From contig CAVYGM010000005.1 of assembly GCA_963768025.1 (NCBI GenBank), positions 124,001 to 188,000 of the forward strand: 64,000 nt of DNA. The letters are read 5' to 3'. The position numbers and the translations under genes were made by a program. The stretch's first letter is position 1, and every line of letters starts with the position of its first letter. Shown piece by piece: positions 51,514 through 62,532 of the stretch. This DNA comes from CAVYGM01 sp963768025. Lineage in GTDB: Bacteria; Bacteroidota; Bacteroidia; Cytophagales; Spirosomataceae. The notes under the pieces were generated by a model. The model was not told where the DNA came from, searched no databases, and saw only the letters and a list, made by a program, of their open reading frames with translations.

Positions 51514-53241
51514 AAAAGTATATCCTTGTTTCACTCCTTTTGTCTTTCTGTCTTCAGGGTTTTGCTCAAAAAGAAATGCCTCTCTCACAACGGCTGAAAT
51601 GGTGGCAGGACTCCAAAATGGGCTTGTTTATTCACTGGGGCCCTGTTTCCAGAATTGGCAAAGAGATAAGCTGGTCGCGAAAAGGCTACGGAGCGGCCAA
51701 ATATGATTCGCTCTACCTGAACTTTAACCCCACGAAGTTCAACGCAAAAGAATGGGTTGCGCTTGCCAAAGCATCAGGCATGAAATACATGGTGCTCACC
51801 GCTAAGCACCACGATGGTTTTTGTCTTTTTGACACAAAAACCACGGATTACAACATCATGAAAACGCCTTTTGGCCGCGATGTCTGTAAGGAACTTGCGG
51901 CCGCGGCTCATGAGGCCAATATGCCGATCTGTTGGTATTTTTCGGTGGCCGATTGGAAGGATCCTGATTGCCGCGATCCAAAAAATAATGCTGTGTTTGC
52001 CGATCGGGTCTTAGAACAAATACGGGAATTGCTTTCCAATTATGGTAAAATAGGGTTGTTATGGATTGATTTTGAAGGCTGGCCAAGTCCTGTAGCCCCA
52101 AAGAGGGTATACGATCTCGCCAGGAGTTTACAACCCGAAATTATCATCAACAACCGGCTTGAACCATTTACGCCGGACGAGTCACACGGCTATATTGGCA
52201 AGTATGCTGACTACGCTACGCCGGAAGGTTTTGTGGCCGGCTATGGGAAAGTCCCCTGGGAGACTTGTACTAACATGGGCCATCAGTGGGCCTGGAAATT
52301 CAACGATCGTCCCCGTAGTTTAAAAGAATCGGTACATACCCTACTGCGTTGTGTGGGTGGAAACGGGAACTTGCTGTTCAATATAGGTCCGGACAGCACC
52401 GGCGTTTTTCCTCTTGATTTTACGATCAGAGCCCGAGAAATGGGAGATTGGATCAGTCAAAATAAAGAAGCAATCTACAAGACCAGAGGTGGCGTATACA
52501 CCCCAGCGCAGGAGTATGTGAGTTCCTTCAACGGCAATAAACTATACATTCACCTATTGAATGGTGCCGCGGGCGAATTGAAGTTGCCGGCACTTTCGGG
52601 GAAAATCAAAAGTGCCGCTCTCTTTGACGGTACCCTGGTGGGATTTTGCGCAGGATGGCACGGCTTTGAAACTTAGTTTCCCTATGGATAAAATCGATTC
52701 CATCGCGACCATCGCCATCTTGACAATGGATCGGCCTGTCGCTTCGCTTGCCCCGATCATTCCCTTTTCCACAACCGGTTCCCTGGCTTACGGCAAAACC
52801 GCAACCGCTTCGAGTTCTGTCGGACAGTTTTATCATGACCCTTCTGCGGCAGTTGATGACAACCCAAAGACAAGCTGGAAAATTGGTCGCAAAAAGCATT
52901 TTGACGTTGACTCAATTTACGGCAAAACTATCCACTATTTATCCGAAGAAGTACGGTCGCTCTACGAACCGTCGGGCTGGTTGGAGGTGGACCTGGGAGA
53001 ATCAAAAAATGTGGGGAGAATTAAGCTGGGGGAGTCAAAATACAATGGCTCGGAGATTCAAAAATTCGAGGTCCAGTATCTTTCCGGAAAAAGTTGGGTG
53101 AGCATTGCGGAGGGGAAAAAAATGGGTCAGTGGGACAAACAGATCGAGCCGGTCAAAGCACGGAAGTTTCGACTTATGATTGAGGAGTATCACGGGTATT
53201 TTGGGGTCAATGAGTTTGAGTTGTTTCCTCCAGTGAACTAA
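51510..53241 (+). CDS. GH29 alpha-L-fucosidase with C-terminal F5/8-type domain, one frameshift
   Basis: Reconstructed as about 576 residues. A signal peptide (MKKYILVSLLLSFCLQGFAQ) leads to the GH29 barrel: MGLFIHWGPVSRIGKE, YMVLTAKHHDGFCLFDTKTT and GLLWIDFEGW, with Asp as the likely nucleophile. GNGNLLFNIGPDSTGVFP precedes a C-terminal beta domain and a discoidin-like module (TASSSVGQFYHDPSAAVDDN). The frame breaks at 52639-52642 (GGTGGG, one extra G). It releases terminal fucose for FucP. Its stop faces the AraC stop, 28 bp away. Confidence 0.85.
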
Positions 53242-53269
53242 TCTGACCAGAGTATTTTTAGGCCATAAA

Positions 53270-54175
53270 CTATCGGTTCTTGGACTCTAACGATTGGCGA
53301 AAATTTTTGGGGGACATTTTATTCGTTTTCCTAAAGCACCGGTTAAAATACGATATGTTCTTGTACCCGCATTCAAGCGCTATCTGTGTGATTGACAATT
53401 CCGACTGGTGAAGCAATTCACAGGCATACCCTATCCTCACATCATTAAGAAATTCAGAAAATGTGCGGTTGGTCAGGGATTTAAAATAGCGACAGAATGC
53501 ATGAATCTGTAATCCCGAAACCTCAGCAGCTTTTGTCAAGCTAATTTCCTCCTTGAAATTTTGATGGATGTAATGCATTAGCTTCGGGATCCGTCCAGGG
53601 GGCTGGGCGGCGTAGCTCGATATCGGGTCAGGCGAATTGAGGTATACCAAATCGGTGGAATCCAGCAAACTGGCAAGGATGCGTAGGAAGGATGCCACCA
53701 GAGTAACATTTTTCTGAGTAGCCATCTGGTGCAAAACATCAACGATTACTCTTTTTTTATCCCCCTCTATTTTTATCCCTCGCTGTGCCTCATTGAAGAA
53801 ACGGCGAACTTCTTTCATGTCTGCCAGCGCCCCCAGGTGTTCGCAAACTAGTTCCGAATCAATATAAAGTGCCAAAGAGATCGCTCCGTTCGCTTTCGGC
53901 TGATCTGCTTCGTATTCGCTGTACCAGACATGGGGGACGTTGGCCCCGATAAAAGTTAAGTCCCCTTGCTCAAACCGCTCGATGGAATGTCCGATCACAC
54001 GTATTCCCGAACCGGATACCACATAAACCAACTGACACTCCTTATGGAAGTGGAAGTCATTTGAAAAGGCCGAACGGGAAATTTTCTTGACCACAAACGA
54101 TTTACGCGAATAGGCAAGGTCCGACAGTATAGCAAAGTTCGCTTTCATGGCAAAGGTGAAGTGTTTTGCAAACAT
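53270..54175 (-). CDS. AraC-family transcriptional regulator
   Basis: About 301 residues from the ATG at 54175; 54148 is an alternative. The N-terminal cupin (FHFHKECQLVYVVSGSG, FEQGDLTFIGANVPHVWYSE) would bind an effector. The C-terminal double HTH has ISLTKAAEVSGLQIHAFCRY and LSITQIALECGYKNISYFNR. It is divergent from susC across 376 bp and convergent with the fucosidase. It is the obvious local regulator of the fucose PUL, with fucose or an oligosaccharide as inducer; that is inference. Confidence 0.88.
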   Translation of the reverse strand: MFAKHFTFAMKANFAILSDLAYSRKSFVVKKISRSAFSNDFHFHKECQLVYVVSGSGIRVIGHSIERFEQGDLTFIGANVPHVWYSEYEADQPKANGAISLALYIDSELVCEHLGALADMKEVRRFFNEAQRGIKIEGDKKRVIVDVLHQMATQKNVTLVASFLRILASLLDSTDLVYLNSPDPISSYAAQPPGRIPKLMHYIHQNFKEEISLTKAAEVSGLQIHAFCRYFKSLTNRTFSEFLNDVRIGYACELLHQSELSITQIALECGYKNISYFNRCFRKTNKMSPKNFRQSLESKNR

Positions 54176-54374
54176 AGTACTATAAAATATCAACCTAAAA
54201 TCATTTTTTTGAACGAAGGCTTTATTTATTTGTATAAAGTAAAGCTTTATATAATCTCGGCTATTTTGATCAAATAAACCTGCTTAGATTCAAATACAAC
54301 TTTTTGTAATTAAATAATTAATAATCAAGTTGTTGTTACGAAAAGCGGGTATAGTGTTAAGCGTTTATATCGTT

Positions 54375-54403
54375 TTGACTATATGATACTATGTTGCTAT
54401 AAT
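54375..54403 (+). promoter_or_regulatory. Canonical-looking promoter before susC
   Basis: TTGACT (54375-54380), a 17-bp spacer and TATAAT (54398-54403) form an almost ideal enterobacterial-style promoter, 149 bp before the susC start. The rest of 54176-54551 is AT-rich and includes an inverted repeat TATAAAG/CTTTATA near 54235-54253. No coding sequence is visible in it. Confidence 0.4.
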
Positions 54404-54551
54404 AATCAGAATACGTAAAGTACAAACGTAGAACTTACTACAAGCGGATCAGGAACCGGTAGTCTGTCACCATACTCTGCCTCCCTTTCCAACCTAATTA
54501 CCCTACCTACCCTTTAATACTATCGATAACTATTTAAACATTTCGTAATCC

Positions 54552-57500
54552 ATGAATCCATTTTACGGCTCCGAAAAAGGGGTAAAACGAGATTGGCTTT
54601 CAGCCACATTGCAAGTGGGTAGGGGCGGTTCCCATCTGGCCATTGCTACCCTAACCAAGGTTTTGTTGTGCAAATGGTCCTACATCCTGATGCTCCTTTT
54701 TATGGTTTCCAGTCATGTATCGAATGCGCAAAGCCGTCAACTCTCGGGAACCGTTTTTGACAGTGGAGGACTACCGTTACCTGGGGCAAGCGTCCAACTG
54801 AAAGGGACGACCACCGGTACCATCACGGATTCCGAGGGTAAATATTCTATGCGGGTACAGGAGAATTCGACGCTGGTATATAGCTACATAGGCTTCGTAA
54901 AGCAGGAGGTACCAGTCGGTAGCCAGACCATAATAGACGTTAATCTGAAGTCCGAAGAATCTTCACTTTCCGAAGTGGTGGTCGTTGGATACGGAACAAG
55001 CAAAAAGGCAAACTTGTCCGGCTCGGTTACGACCGTATCAGGAAAAGAATTAATTGAACGTCCGGTGCCAAACGTCCAGAACCTTCTGCAGGGCAGGGTC
55101 GCCGGTTTGGACGTCATCCAGTCAACCGGAGAACCTGGTCGTGACGACGCCGCTTACCGATTAAGAGGATTTGGTTCTTTTGGTGCCTCCACCGCTCCCC
55201 TGATTCTTGTTGATGGAATCATCGCATCCATCAAGAATCTTTCACCTCAGGACATCGAGAGTGTCACCGTTTTGAAAGATGCTGCTTCTGCCTCCATCTA
55301 TGGTGCCCGCGCGGCGAATGGGGTAATCCTGATTACCACAAAAAAGGGAAAGGCAGGTACATCGGAAATAGAGTACGCCGGAAGTTATGGGATTAGCGAA
55401 GCCACCAGGACCCCGGACCTGATCACCAATTCCGTCCAGTATATGGAAATGTACAATTCGGCTAGGGCACGAAGCGGACAAACGCCTATTTATACACAAG
55501 CGCAGATTGATCTTTACAGGAACAATCCCAACAGTGCCCAGTACCCTAACTTCAACTGGCTGGATCATGTATTGGGAAAGGGCCCGATTCAAAATCACCA
55601 CCTTGGTTTTAGTGGGGGTTCTGAGAAAACCCTATACAATGTTTCTTTCAACTTCCTGGATCAGAAGAGTATTACGAAAGGGTATTTATATAAACGGTAC
55701 AACGGTCTTATAGACCTTTCCACCCAGGTGCACAAAAAGGTACGCATAGGAACCAATCTGAACCTTTCCTTTCAGGACGCCAAGGCTCCCTGGCTCGTCA
55801 ATGACGACCTCCTACTTTTGGCGTATGCTTCGGCGCCTACTTTCATGCCCTTTTTGCCGGATGGAAGTGGGAGAATAACCAACAGGGACTTCATAACTAA
55901 TGGCGCGGGTAACCGGAGTGTGGAGGAAGTGTACGCTACCGGAGGGCAGTATACGAAAACTTACAATGTCAACGCCCAGGCATTTGCGGAAATTGAGATT
56001 TTCAAGGGGCTAACGTGGATGAATAAGGCAGGGATTACTTTTTTGAATTCCCAGCTGAAAAACAGGCAGTTTGCCTCACCTTCCTATGGGTACCAGCCAG
56101 ACAATTCGAATACCTACGTGCAGGTTGCGAATGGGAACCCTACGTTTTCGGGCCTTCGGCAAGATGAAGGGCGAAGCATTACCAAGACTTTTTTCAGTAC
56201 TCTTAACTACACCAAACAAGTGGGGTTAAATCACAATATAGGGCTCCTAGCAGGGTTCGAGCAGCAGAATAATTTGACGGAAAACCTAATAGGTCAACGA
56301 TACGATTTTCCCAATACCACCATCATGGTGTTAGACGGTAGCGGGGCCAATAACCAGGTTACCGGGGGCACGGCTTCCGAATGGGCTTTACGGTCTTTCT
56401 TCGGACGAATCAATTACGATTACAAAGGCAAGTACTTCATCGAAGGGAATATTCGTCGCGACGGCACCTCCCGGGTGGCCAGTAAGTGGGGAACATTTGG
56501 TGGGGGGTCAGCTGCATGGAGGATTTCCGAGGAGGGATTCATTAAGAATTCTGCAGACTGGGTGGATAATGTAAAGCTCAGGGCCTCGTATGGAAAACTA
56601 GGCAACCAGGAAATCGGTAACTACCCTTTTCAGGATGTCCTGAGTCTTACCTCGTATCCTTTCACGAGTTTAGCTTCCGGTGCTCAACTAACCCGGTTGG
56701 TAACGAAGGATCTACAATGGGAAAAAACCTCGATGCTGGATTTTGGACTGGACATCGATATTTTTAGAGGTCTGTTTGGCGCTACCATTGACTGGTACAA
56801 ACGAAACACAACGGACATTCTCTCCACCCGTGCCGATTTGCCAAGTAGTGTCGGTTTGACCGCCCCGGTTGTCAATGCGGGCGCAATGCAAAATAAAGGA
56901 GTTGAAATTGAATTGAGGCATAGGAAAAATATCGGAGATTTCAATTACGGCGTGAGCGTGCTGTATCACAAATACGACAACAAAGTCACTAAGTTACTTG
57001 CTCCCACTCTGGGTACGATCGAAGTAGGACAGCCTTACAACAACTATTTCGTGTATGACTGGATTGGAGTGTTCCAAAGTCAGGAAGAGATCAATAGCTC
57101 GCCAAAACAGCCAGCGTCAGGTACTCTAAAACCAGGTGATCTGAAGATAAGGGATGTGGATGGCAACGGAACTGTGGGCCCGGAAGACAGAATCCGGATA
57201 AGCAGGTTTCCTAACTATAACTACTCGTTCAATGCCAATGCGGGATGGAAGGGTTTCAATCTGACTGCCTTCTTCCAGGGAGTGAAGGGCGTAAATACAC
57301 AGGTGAACGGATGGGGGTATGAGCCTTTCCAACAAGGATCAGCGCCACCAAAAAGATTCCTTGATGCCTGGTCGCCTACGAATCCAAGCAACACGATTCC
57401 GGCCACTTACCTTACCGGCTATTCGGGTGTAGCAGGGTATACGTCCACCTATTTCATCCAGGACGCCTCTTATCTACGATTGAAGAACCTGTATCTTTCC

Positions 57501-57686
57501 TATGCATTCACTGAGAAGACACTGAGTAAAATCAAATCAAAGGGGTTAACGGTCTACTTGTCGGGGGATAATCTTTTAACGTGGACAAAGTATGAAGGGA
57601 ATGATCCAGAACGGGCTGGTTCCGGCAGGTTTGCCCAGTTTCCCCAGTTGCGGATATACACCGCTGGGGTAAGCATCAGGTTTTAA
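54552..57686 (+). CDS. SusC/RagA-family TonB-linked outer-membrane transporter
   Basis: 1044 residues, intact. A long N-terminus precedes the signal hydrophobic stretch (about residues 38-58, ending VSNAQ). The carboxypeptidase-like domain (LSGTVFDSGGLPLPGASVQL), LSEVVVVGYGTSKKANLSGS, and plug motifs LRGFGSFGASTAPLILVDG and AASASIYGARAANGVILITT follow. The barrel ends in AGVSIRF. It imports fucosylated oligosaccharide with the downstream SusD. The first in-frame ATG at 54552 gives an unusually long pre-signal segment; a later start near the hydrophobic stretch is possible. Confidence 0.93.
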   Translation: MNPFYGSEKGVKRDWLSATLQVGRGGSHLAIATLTKVLLCKWSYILMLLFMVSSHVSNAQSRQLSGTVFDSGGLPLPGASVQLKGTTTGTITDSEGKYSMRVQENSTLVYSYIGFVKQEVPVGSQTIIDVNLKSEESSLSEVVVVGYGTSKKANLSGSVTTVSGKELIERPVPNVQNLLQGRVAGLDVIQSTGEPGRDDAAYRLRGFGSFGASTAPLILVDGIIASIKNLSPQDIESVTVLKDAASASIYGARAANGVILITTKKGKAGTSEIEYAGSYGISEATRTPDLITNSVQYMEMYNSARARSGQTPIYTQAQIDLYRNNPNSAQYPNFNWLDHVLGKGPIQNHHLGFSGGSEKTLYNVSFNFLDQKSITKGYLYKRYNGLIDLSTQVHKKVRIGTNLNLSFQDAKAPWLVNDDLLLLAYASAPTFMPFLPDGSGRITNRDFITNGAGNRSVEEVYATGGQYTKTYNVNAQAFAEIEIFKGLTWMNKAGITFLNSQLKNRQFASPSYGYQPDNSNTYVQVANGNPTFSGLRQDEGRSITKTFFSTLNYTKQVGLNHNIGLLAGFEQQNNLTENLIGQRYDFPNTTIMVLDGSGANNQVTGGTASEWALRSFFGRINYDYKGKYFIEGNIRRDGTSRVASKWGTFGGGSAAWRISEEGFIKNSADWVDNVKLRASYGKLGNQEIGNYPFQDVLSLTSYPFTSLASGAQLTRLVTKDLQWEKTSMLDFGLDIDIFRGLFGATIDWYKRNTTDILSTRADLPSSVGLTAPVVNAGAMQNKGVEIELRHRKNIGDFNYGVSVLYHKYDNKVTKLLAPTLGTIEVGQPYNNYFVYDWIGVFQSQEEINSSPKQPASGTLKPGDLKIRDVDGNGTVGPEDRIRISRFPNYNYSFNANAGWKGFNLTAFFQGVKGVNTQVNGWGYEPFQQGSAPPKRFLDAWSPTNPSNTIPATYLTGYSGVAGYTSTYFIQDASYLRLKNLYLSYAFTEKTLSKIKSKGLTVYLSGDNLLTWTKYEGNDPERAGSGRFAQFPQLRIYTAGVSIRF

Positions 57687-57724
57687 AAATGGGAAACTAA
57701 ATCAATCAATTAAACTGTAAGAAA

Positions 57725-59255
57725 ATGAATTTTAAACCTACCTATATAATTTCTGCTTTTATGGCCATTCTGATCGTGGGGAGTACCACTTCCTGCGATG
57801 ACAGCTATTTAGACAAAAACCCCCTTAATGCGATCTCGGGCGCTACCTTCTGGAAAACGCAAGCGGACGTGGATATGGCGCTTGTGGGTGTATACCGCAG
57901 ACTTCAGAGCAATATTTTCGGATTCCGGAAGCCATACCTGGACACGTATTCGGATAACGCCCTGGACAGACACGGGTATTTTGGCTTCCAGAACGCAACG
58001 ATCGGAATTATCAACTCTTCCAACGTGAATGGGTCATTATATAACGAGCCCTACGCGGGTATAGCTGCCTGTAATTATTTTCTGGAAGAATGTTGAAAGC
58101 GTCACCGTGGTACCTCAGGCCACCAAGGAGTTGTACATGGCCGAGGTTCGCTTTCTACGGGCATTGTTCTACTTTGAACTAGTTCAATTCTTCGGCGACG
58201 TCGTTCTGTACGAGGTTGCGCCGAAAACCGCAGAAGAGGCCAAAATAGCCAAAAGCCCCAAAGCGGATGTACTGGCTTTTGTGCTCGCGGATTTGGATTA
58301 TGCCATATCCAAGTTGCCCGCATCTGCCTACGCCGGGCATGCGGTTAGGGCGAGTGCGCAAATGTTGAAAGCCCGGGTGAGGCTTTACCAGCAAAACTGG
58401 GCGGATGCGGTGGCATTGACAAGTGCTATTATGAGCACCAATACGTTTTCAATATACCAGGGCGGCTATTCCAATCTGTTCCTGCAATCGACCCAGCAGG
58501 GTAACCCTGAAATCATTTTTTCAACCAAATACCTGGCCCCAAACAACCCGCAGGGTGGCGAAGGCATGCTGGTTGAAATTGGCTGGTACGGCGGGATTCA
58601 ACCCTACCAGAACCTCGTGGATGAGTACGAAATGACCAACGGAAGGAGGATAACAGATCCTGCTTCGGGATATGATCCTGCCAATCCCTACGCAAAAAGA
58701 GACCCAAGGTTGAAAATGACAATTCTGGTACCGGGGGATCCCCATATCAATCCAAACGGGTCAACGTTCGTGACTACGGATCCTATACTCACAGGATTTG
58801 TACAAAAGAAGTACCTGGACACGTCCAAGCTGCCTTGGGATAGATCCAAAATACCGGTAACCGATATGAACGTGGTACACATGCGTTACGCCGAGGTCTT
58901 GCTGGCATACGCGGAGGCTAAAAATGAACTTTCCGGACCTGATGCTTCCATTTTCGAAGCTCTCAATAAGATTCGTTCCAGAACCGGTGTAAACCTGCCC
59001 GCGGTTGATCAAACCCTGTATAATTCAAAAGATGCGTTACGGGAATTTATCCGTCATGAAAGGCGAATCGAACTGGCGATGGAAGGGCATCGCTACTTTG
59101 ATCTTAAGCGTTGGGGAATCATGGCGTCCAGGCTGGCGGCAGTGAAAAACCCGGCGGGTGTTACCTTGTCCTTTGGGGAAAAAAACAATGTGCTTCCCTT
59201 CCCGCAGTCGGAAGTGGATAGGAACAAGAGTTTGATCCAGAACACGGGATATTGA
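57725..59255 (+). CDS. SusD/RagB-family glycan-binding lipoprotein, one frameshift
   Basis: Reconstructed as about 509 residues. The lipobox Cys is in GSTTSCDDSYLDKNPL. The SusD core includes ISGATFWKTQADVDMALVGV, YMAEVRFLRALFYFELVQFF and the C-terminal RRIELAMEGHRYFDLKRWG and NVLPFPQSEVDRNKSLIQN. The frame breaks near 58087-58091, where one extra base turns FLENVESV into a stop. It is paired with the SusC encoded 38 bp upstream. A strong hairpin follows its stop codon. Confidence 0.88.
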
Positions 59256-59289
59256 ATTATTCCTCATCGCCCACCTACTAAAATAAGTT

Positions 59290-59327
59290 TTCGATTTCCG
59301 GGCCGACCTAACAACCCGGAAATCGAA
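59290..59327 (+). terminator. 13-bp hairpin between susD and GH95
   Basis: TTCGATTTCCGGG (59290-59302) and CCCGGAAATCGAA (59315-59327) pair perfectly around a 12-nt loop. It lies 35 bp after the susD stop and 56 bp before the GH95 start. No U-run follows immediately, so partial attenuation rather than full termination is likely. Confidence 0.6.
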
Positions 59328-59382
59328 GTACTAAATTTCCCTTGTATTTCCTTCTGCTAACGCTTTGATACCTGGACCTCAA

Positions 59383-61734
59383 ATGTTTTTTCGATTTTCC
59401 GACTTTCTGATTCACTGTCGATTATGGATGGTAAGCGCCGTTCTGCTTTCCCCATTTGTTCTCAGCGGCCAGCCAGAACCCCAGCATAATCTTCATTTTG
59501 ACACCCTGGCAAAAAGTTGGGATGAAGGATTACCGTTGGGCAATGGCACTCTCGGTTCACTGGTTTGGGAAAAAGAGGGGAAGCTCAGATTGTCGCTCGA
59601 TCGGGCTGATGTTTGGGACCTGCGTCCCATGGCCGGACTTCACCGCGATGAATTCAGTTTCAAATGGGTACAGGAGCAGGTGCGCAAAAAGGATTACAAG
59701 CCTGTTCAACAGTACCTGGATGCACCCTATGACCGGGAGCCTGCACCTACCAAAATCCCCGCTGGCGCATTGGAATTCCGTATCCCGAAGGGCGTAACTG
59801 TTAAGAAGGCCGGTGTAGGCCTCGCTGATGCAACAGCGAGAGTAGAGTGGAATAATGGGACTGTCCTCAAAACTTTCGTACATGCGACCATGCCGGTCGG
59901 ATGGTTCCGGTTCGAGGGTTTAGGAGAAGACCCAGCTCCTGAACTGATCGCACCGAAATACGCCGGTCAGGCAGATTCAGGCGCGAAGTCCGATCCGGTG
60001 GGGGGCGAAGATCTGGCAAGATTGGGTTATAAACAAGGCACCATCAACCGGAACGCCAATAGCATTACATACAACCAGGAAGGTTGGGGGGGATTCAGGT
60101 ACGAAATTACGGTACGCTGGAAAAAGATGGGCCAGGGTATCATAGAGGGCGTCTGGAAGTGTTTCTTCCCATTTCCCAAAGGCAGCCGTTCAACCTGCTG
60201 CCAGCATACTTACCCAACAAGCACTGAAAGGAAATTATGCAGCGGCCCATTCCAGTCATTTAGGGTGGTGGACAAAATTCTGGCAACAATCGTCTATTCA
60301 GGTACCTGATCGGGAAATTGAAAAGCAATGGTACCTGGAGCAGTATAAATTTGGGTCGGCCGCAAGGCGTGGCGCGCCACCAATATCCCTACAGGCGGTA
60401 TGGACGGCTGACAACGGAAAAATTCCACCATGGAAAGGGGACTATCACCATGACCTCAATACCCGCTCATTTACTGGCCCGCCTACAGCGGTAACCACCT
60501 GGAGGAAGCGCTGGGGTACCTCGACCATTTGGACGAAAACAAATCCAATTACCTTCGGTACACGAAGGAGTACTTTGGAGTGAACGGACTTGCAGTGCCC
60601 GGCGTGACCACCCTGAAGGGAACAGAAATGGGTGGATGGATCCAGTATGCACTTTCACCTACGGTATCGGGTTGGCTCGCGCAGCATTATTATCTGCAAT
60701 GGCGTTATGGCATGGATAGGGATTTTTTGAAAGACCGGGCGTATCCCTGGTTCAAGCAGGTATGCCTCTTTTTCGAAGAAATTACGATAAAAAATGAAAA
60801 GGGCGATCGGCAACTACCGATGAGTTCAAGTCCTGAAATCCATAACAATAGCCTGGAAGCCTGGTTCCCCCAAACGACGAATTACGACCTGGCGATCATG
60901 AAATTCACCTTCATGGCTGGCTCTGAACTGGCTATCGCTCTGGACGACCAGGAGCAGGCTGTCAAGTGGCGGAAAATTCTTCAAGAGTTCCCAGAGTATG
61001 CTTAAACCGCCAATCATGAACTCATGTTTGCGCCAGGTCACCCATACGATGAATCGCACCGGCATTTTTCAAACGTCATGGCCATTCATCCTTTCGGACT
61101 TATCAAGTGGGAGGATGGCGAGCAGGCCCAGCAAACGATTAGGAATACCATTGCTTTACTGGATAAAGTCGGGCCGGATTTCTGGTGTGGTTCTTCCTAT
61201 TCCTGGCTCGCCAACCTAAAAGCGCGCGCCAAAGACGGAGCGGGTGCGCGGGATGCACTGTCCATTTTCGCTAAAGCATTTTGTTTGCCGAACAGTTTTC
61301 ATGCAAACGGTGATCAGAGCAAATCCGGGCTCTCCAAATTCACTTACCGCCCCTTCACCCTTGAAGGCAATTTTGCATTTGCATCCGGTTTGCAGGAGAT
61401 GATGCTGCAAAGTTACGCCGGATTCATTGAGGTCATGCCCGCCCTGCCTGCCGATTGGCTGGACGTGGAGTTTACCAACCTCAGGGCGGAAGGGGCGACA
61501 TTCGTTAGTGCCCAAAAGATAGATGGAAAAATTACCTATATCAGCCTGAAGGCTGAAAAAGCAGGCGAGGCTTCCCTGATGTTAGCTTCGGATAGTTTTA
61601 ATATTACCACCTCGAAAGGGACCAAAAAGATTAGTGATGATGGAAAAATTGTAAAATTCAGCTTCCCGGCCGGTGGGTCGGCCCTTATAACCCGGAGTGG
61701 CTTCAAAAGCCCTCAGTTAAAGTCGGGGGAATGA
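59383..61734 (+). pseudogene. GH95 alpha-L-fucosidase, two frameshifts and an in-frame stop
   Basis: Reconstructed as about 783 residues. A signal segment (LWMVSAVLLSPFVLSG) is followed by the N-terminal beta domain (SWDEGLPLGNGTLGSLVWEK, SLDRADVWDLRP). The (alpha/alpha)6 barrel includes ISLQAVWTADNGKIPPWKGD, YHHDLNT, YWPAYSGNHLEEAL and MSSSPEIHNNS. Frame changes lie near 60155 (extra base) and 60455 (missing base). A TAA at 61003-61005 interrupts an otherwise continuous frame (FPEYA, then TANHELMFAPGHPYDE), most simply a TTA to TAA change. It would cleave alpha-1,2-fucosyl linkages. Confidence 0.75.
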
Positions 61735-61742
61735 AAATGAAG

Positions 61743-62051
61743 CTAAGATGAACATGGAGGCGCCATAAAGAACACCTAGGTAATAAAATCATGGGAACAC
61801 ACCACAAACCGGTGCTAGGTAATTGCCGGTACGAATAGGGAGTCACCCTTGCCAAATTCGGTCACCTCGCCATTCGTTTCAAATGTACCCGATCCGCCGG
61901 AAATGACGAGGTAGCACTCGTCCCGTTCGTGGGGAGATTGAGCATCCACCTCATGGGGCTTGTACACCTCCACCGACACGTACCAGCTTACGAACAGGGT
62001 AACGAACTCTGCACCGGAGTTTGCCAGTCGGTCGAGCGCCTGCCTTTGTTC
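61743..62051 (-). pseudogene. Cupin-domain protein with in-frame stops
   Basis: The frame reads LDRLANSGAEFVTLF, SVEVYKPHEVDAQSPHERDE, YLVISGSGTFETNGEV and GDSLFVPAIT, a small single-domain cupin. It then hits TAG, continues HRFVVCSHDFIT, hits a second TAG, and ends VFFMAPPCSS. Homologous cupins usually read on here with a Glu before HRF and a Trp before V/F. No ATG starts the frame; the N-terminus abuts the end of the DUF1572 fragment. It may be a decayed small binding protein. Confidence 0.5.
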
Positions 62052-62531
62052 AATTCTGTTCCTCTTCTGCCAAATTCAAGTCCCTTTCCAACTCGTCTTC
62101 CGTAAAATGCCTGATCCCTTTCTCCCGCGCGAACTTCAAGGAATTGTAATCCCCTGACTGGTTCCGCGGGATTGATAGGCTGGTCCACTTTCCCCCCTGG
62201 ATCATCCGTGCGATGTAGACTATCTGGCCGATATGGTAGGCGTAGTGCGCCAGTTGTCGGTTGAGGGCTTCGGTAACGGTATGCCCCTCGTTGCGTATGT
62301 ACACGATGTCATCCAGTCGCTCCTCCCCTATCTCGTTTATGGCCTCGAACAGGCAACGCCACCCCCAGGTCCCAGTAGGCGAGCCGCTTCCCGCCGGTAG
62401 GTGAACCGCGGCTCGAACTCGGCGTCGCGGTTGCGCCAGGTCTTTACCCCGTCCGTCGTCAGGAAATCGGTGAAGCGGGAGAGCATGCTGCCCGCCAGGT
62501 GGTTGACGACAATGGCTATGCTGGTTGCAAC
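62050..62531 (-). pseudogene. DUF1572 (DinB-like fold) protein, 5'-truncated and frameshifted
   Basis: Readable as about 160 residues: ATSIAIVVNHLAGSMLSRFT, DFLTTDGVKTWRNRDAEFE, then after a frame change near 62385 LFEAINEIGEERLDDIVYIR, LNRQLAHYAYHIGQIVYIAR and FTEDELERDL. This is the DUF1572 metal-binding four-helix family. The protein homology stops at about 62531, where the normal N-terminal helix of some 40 residues should lie, exactly at the end of an inverted repeat. The gene is therefore cut by the adjoining element. Confidence 0.65.
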
Positions 62532-62532
62532 T

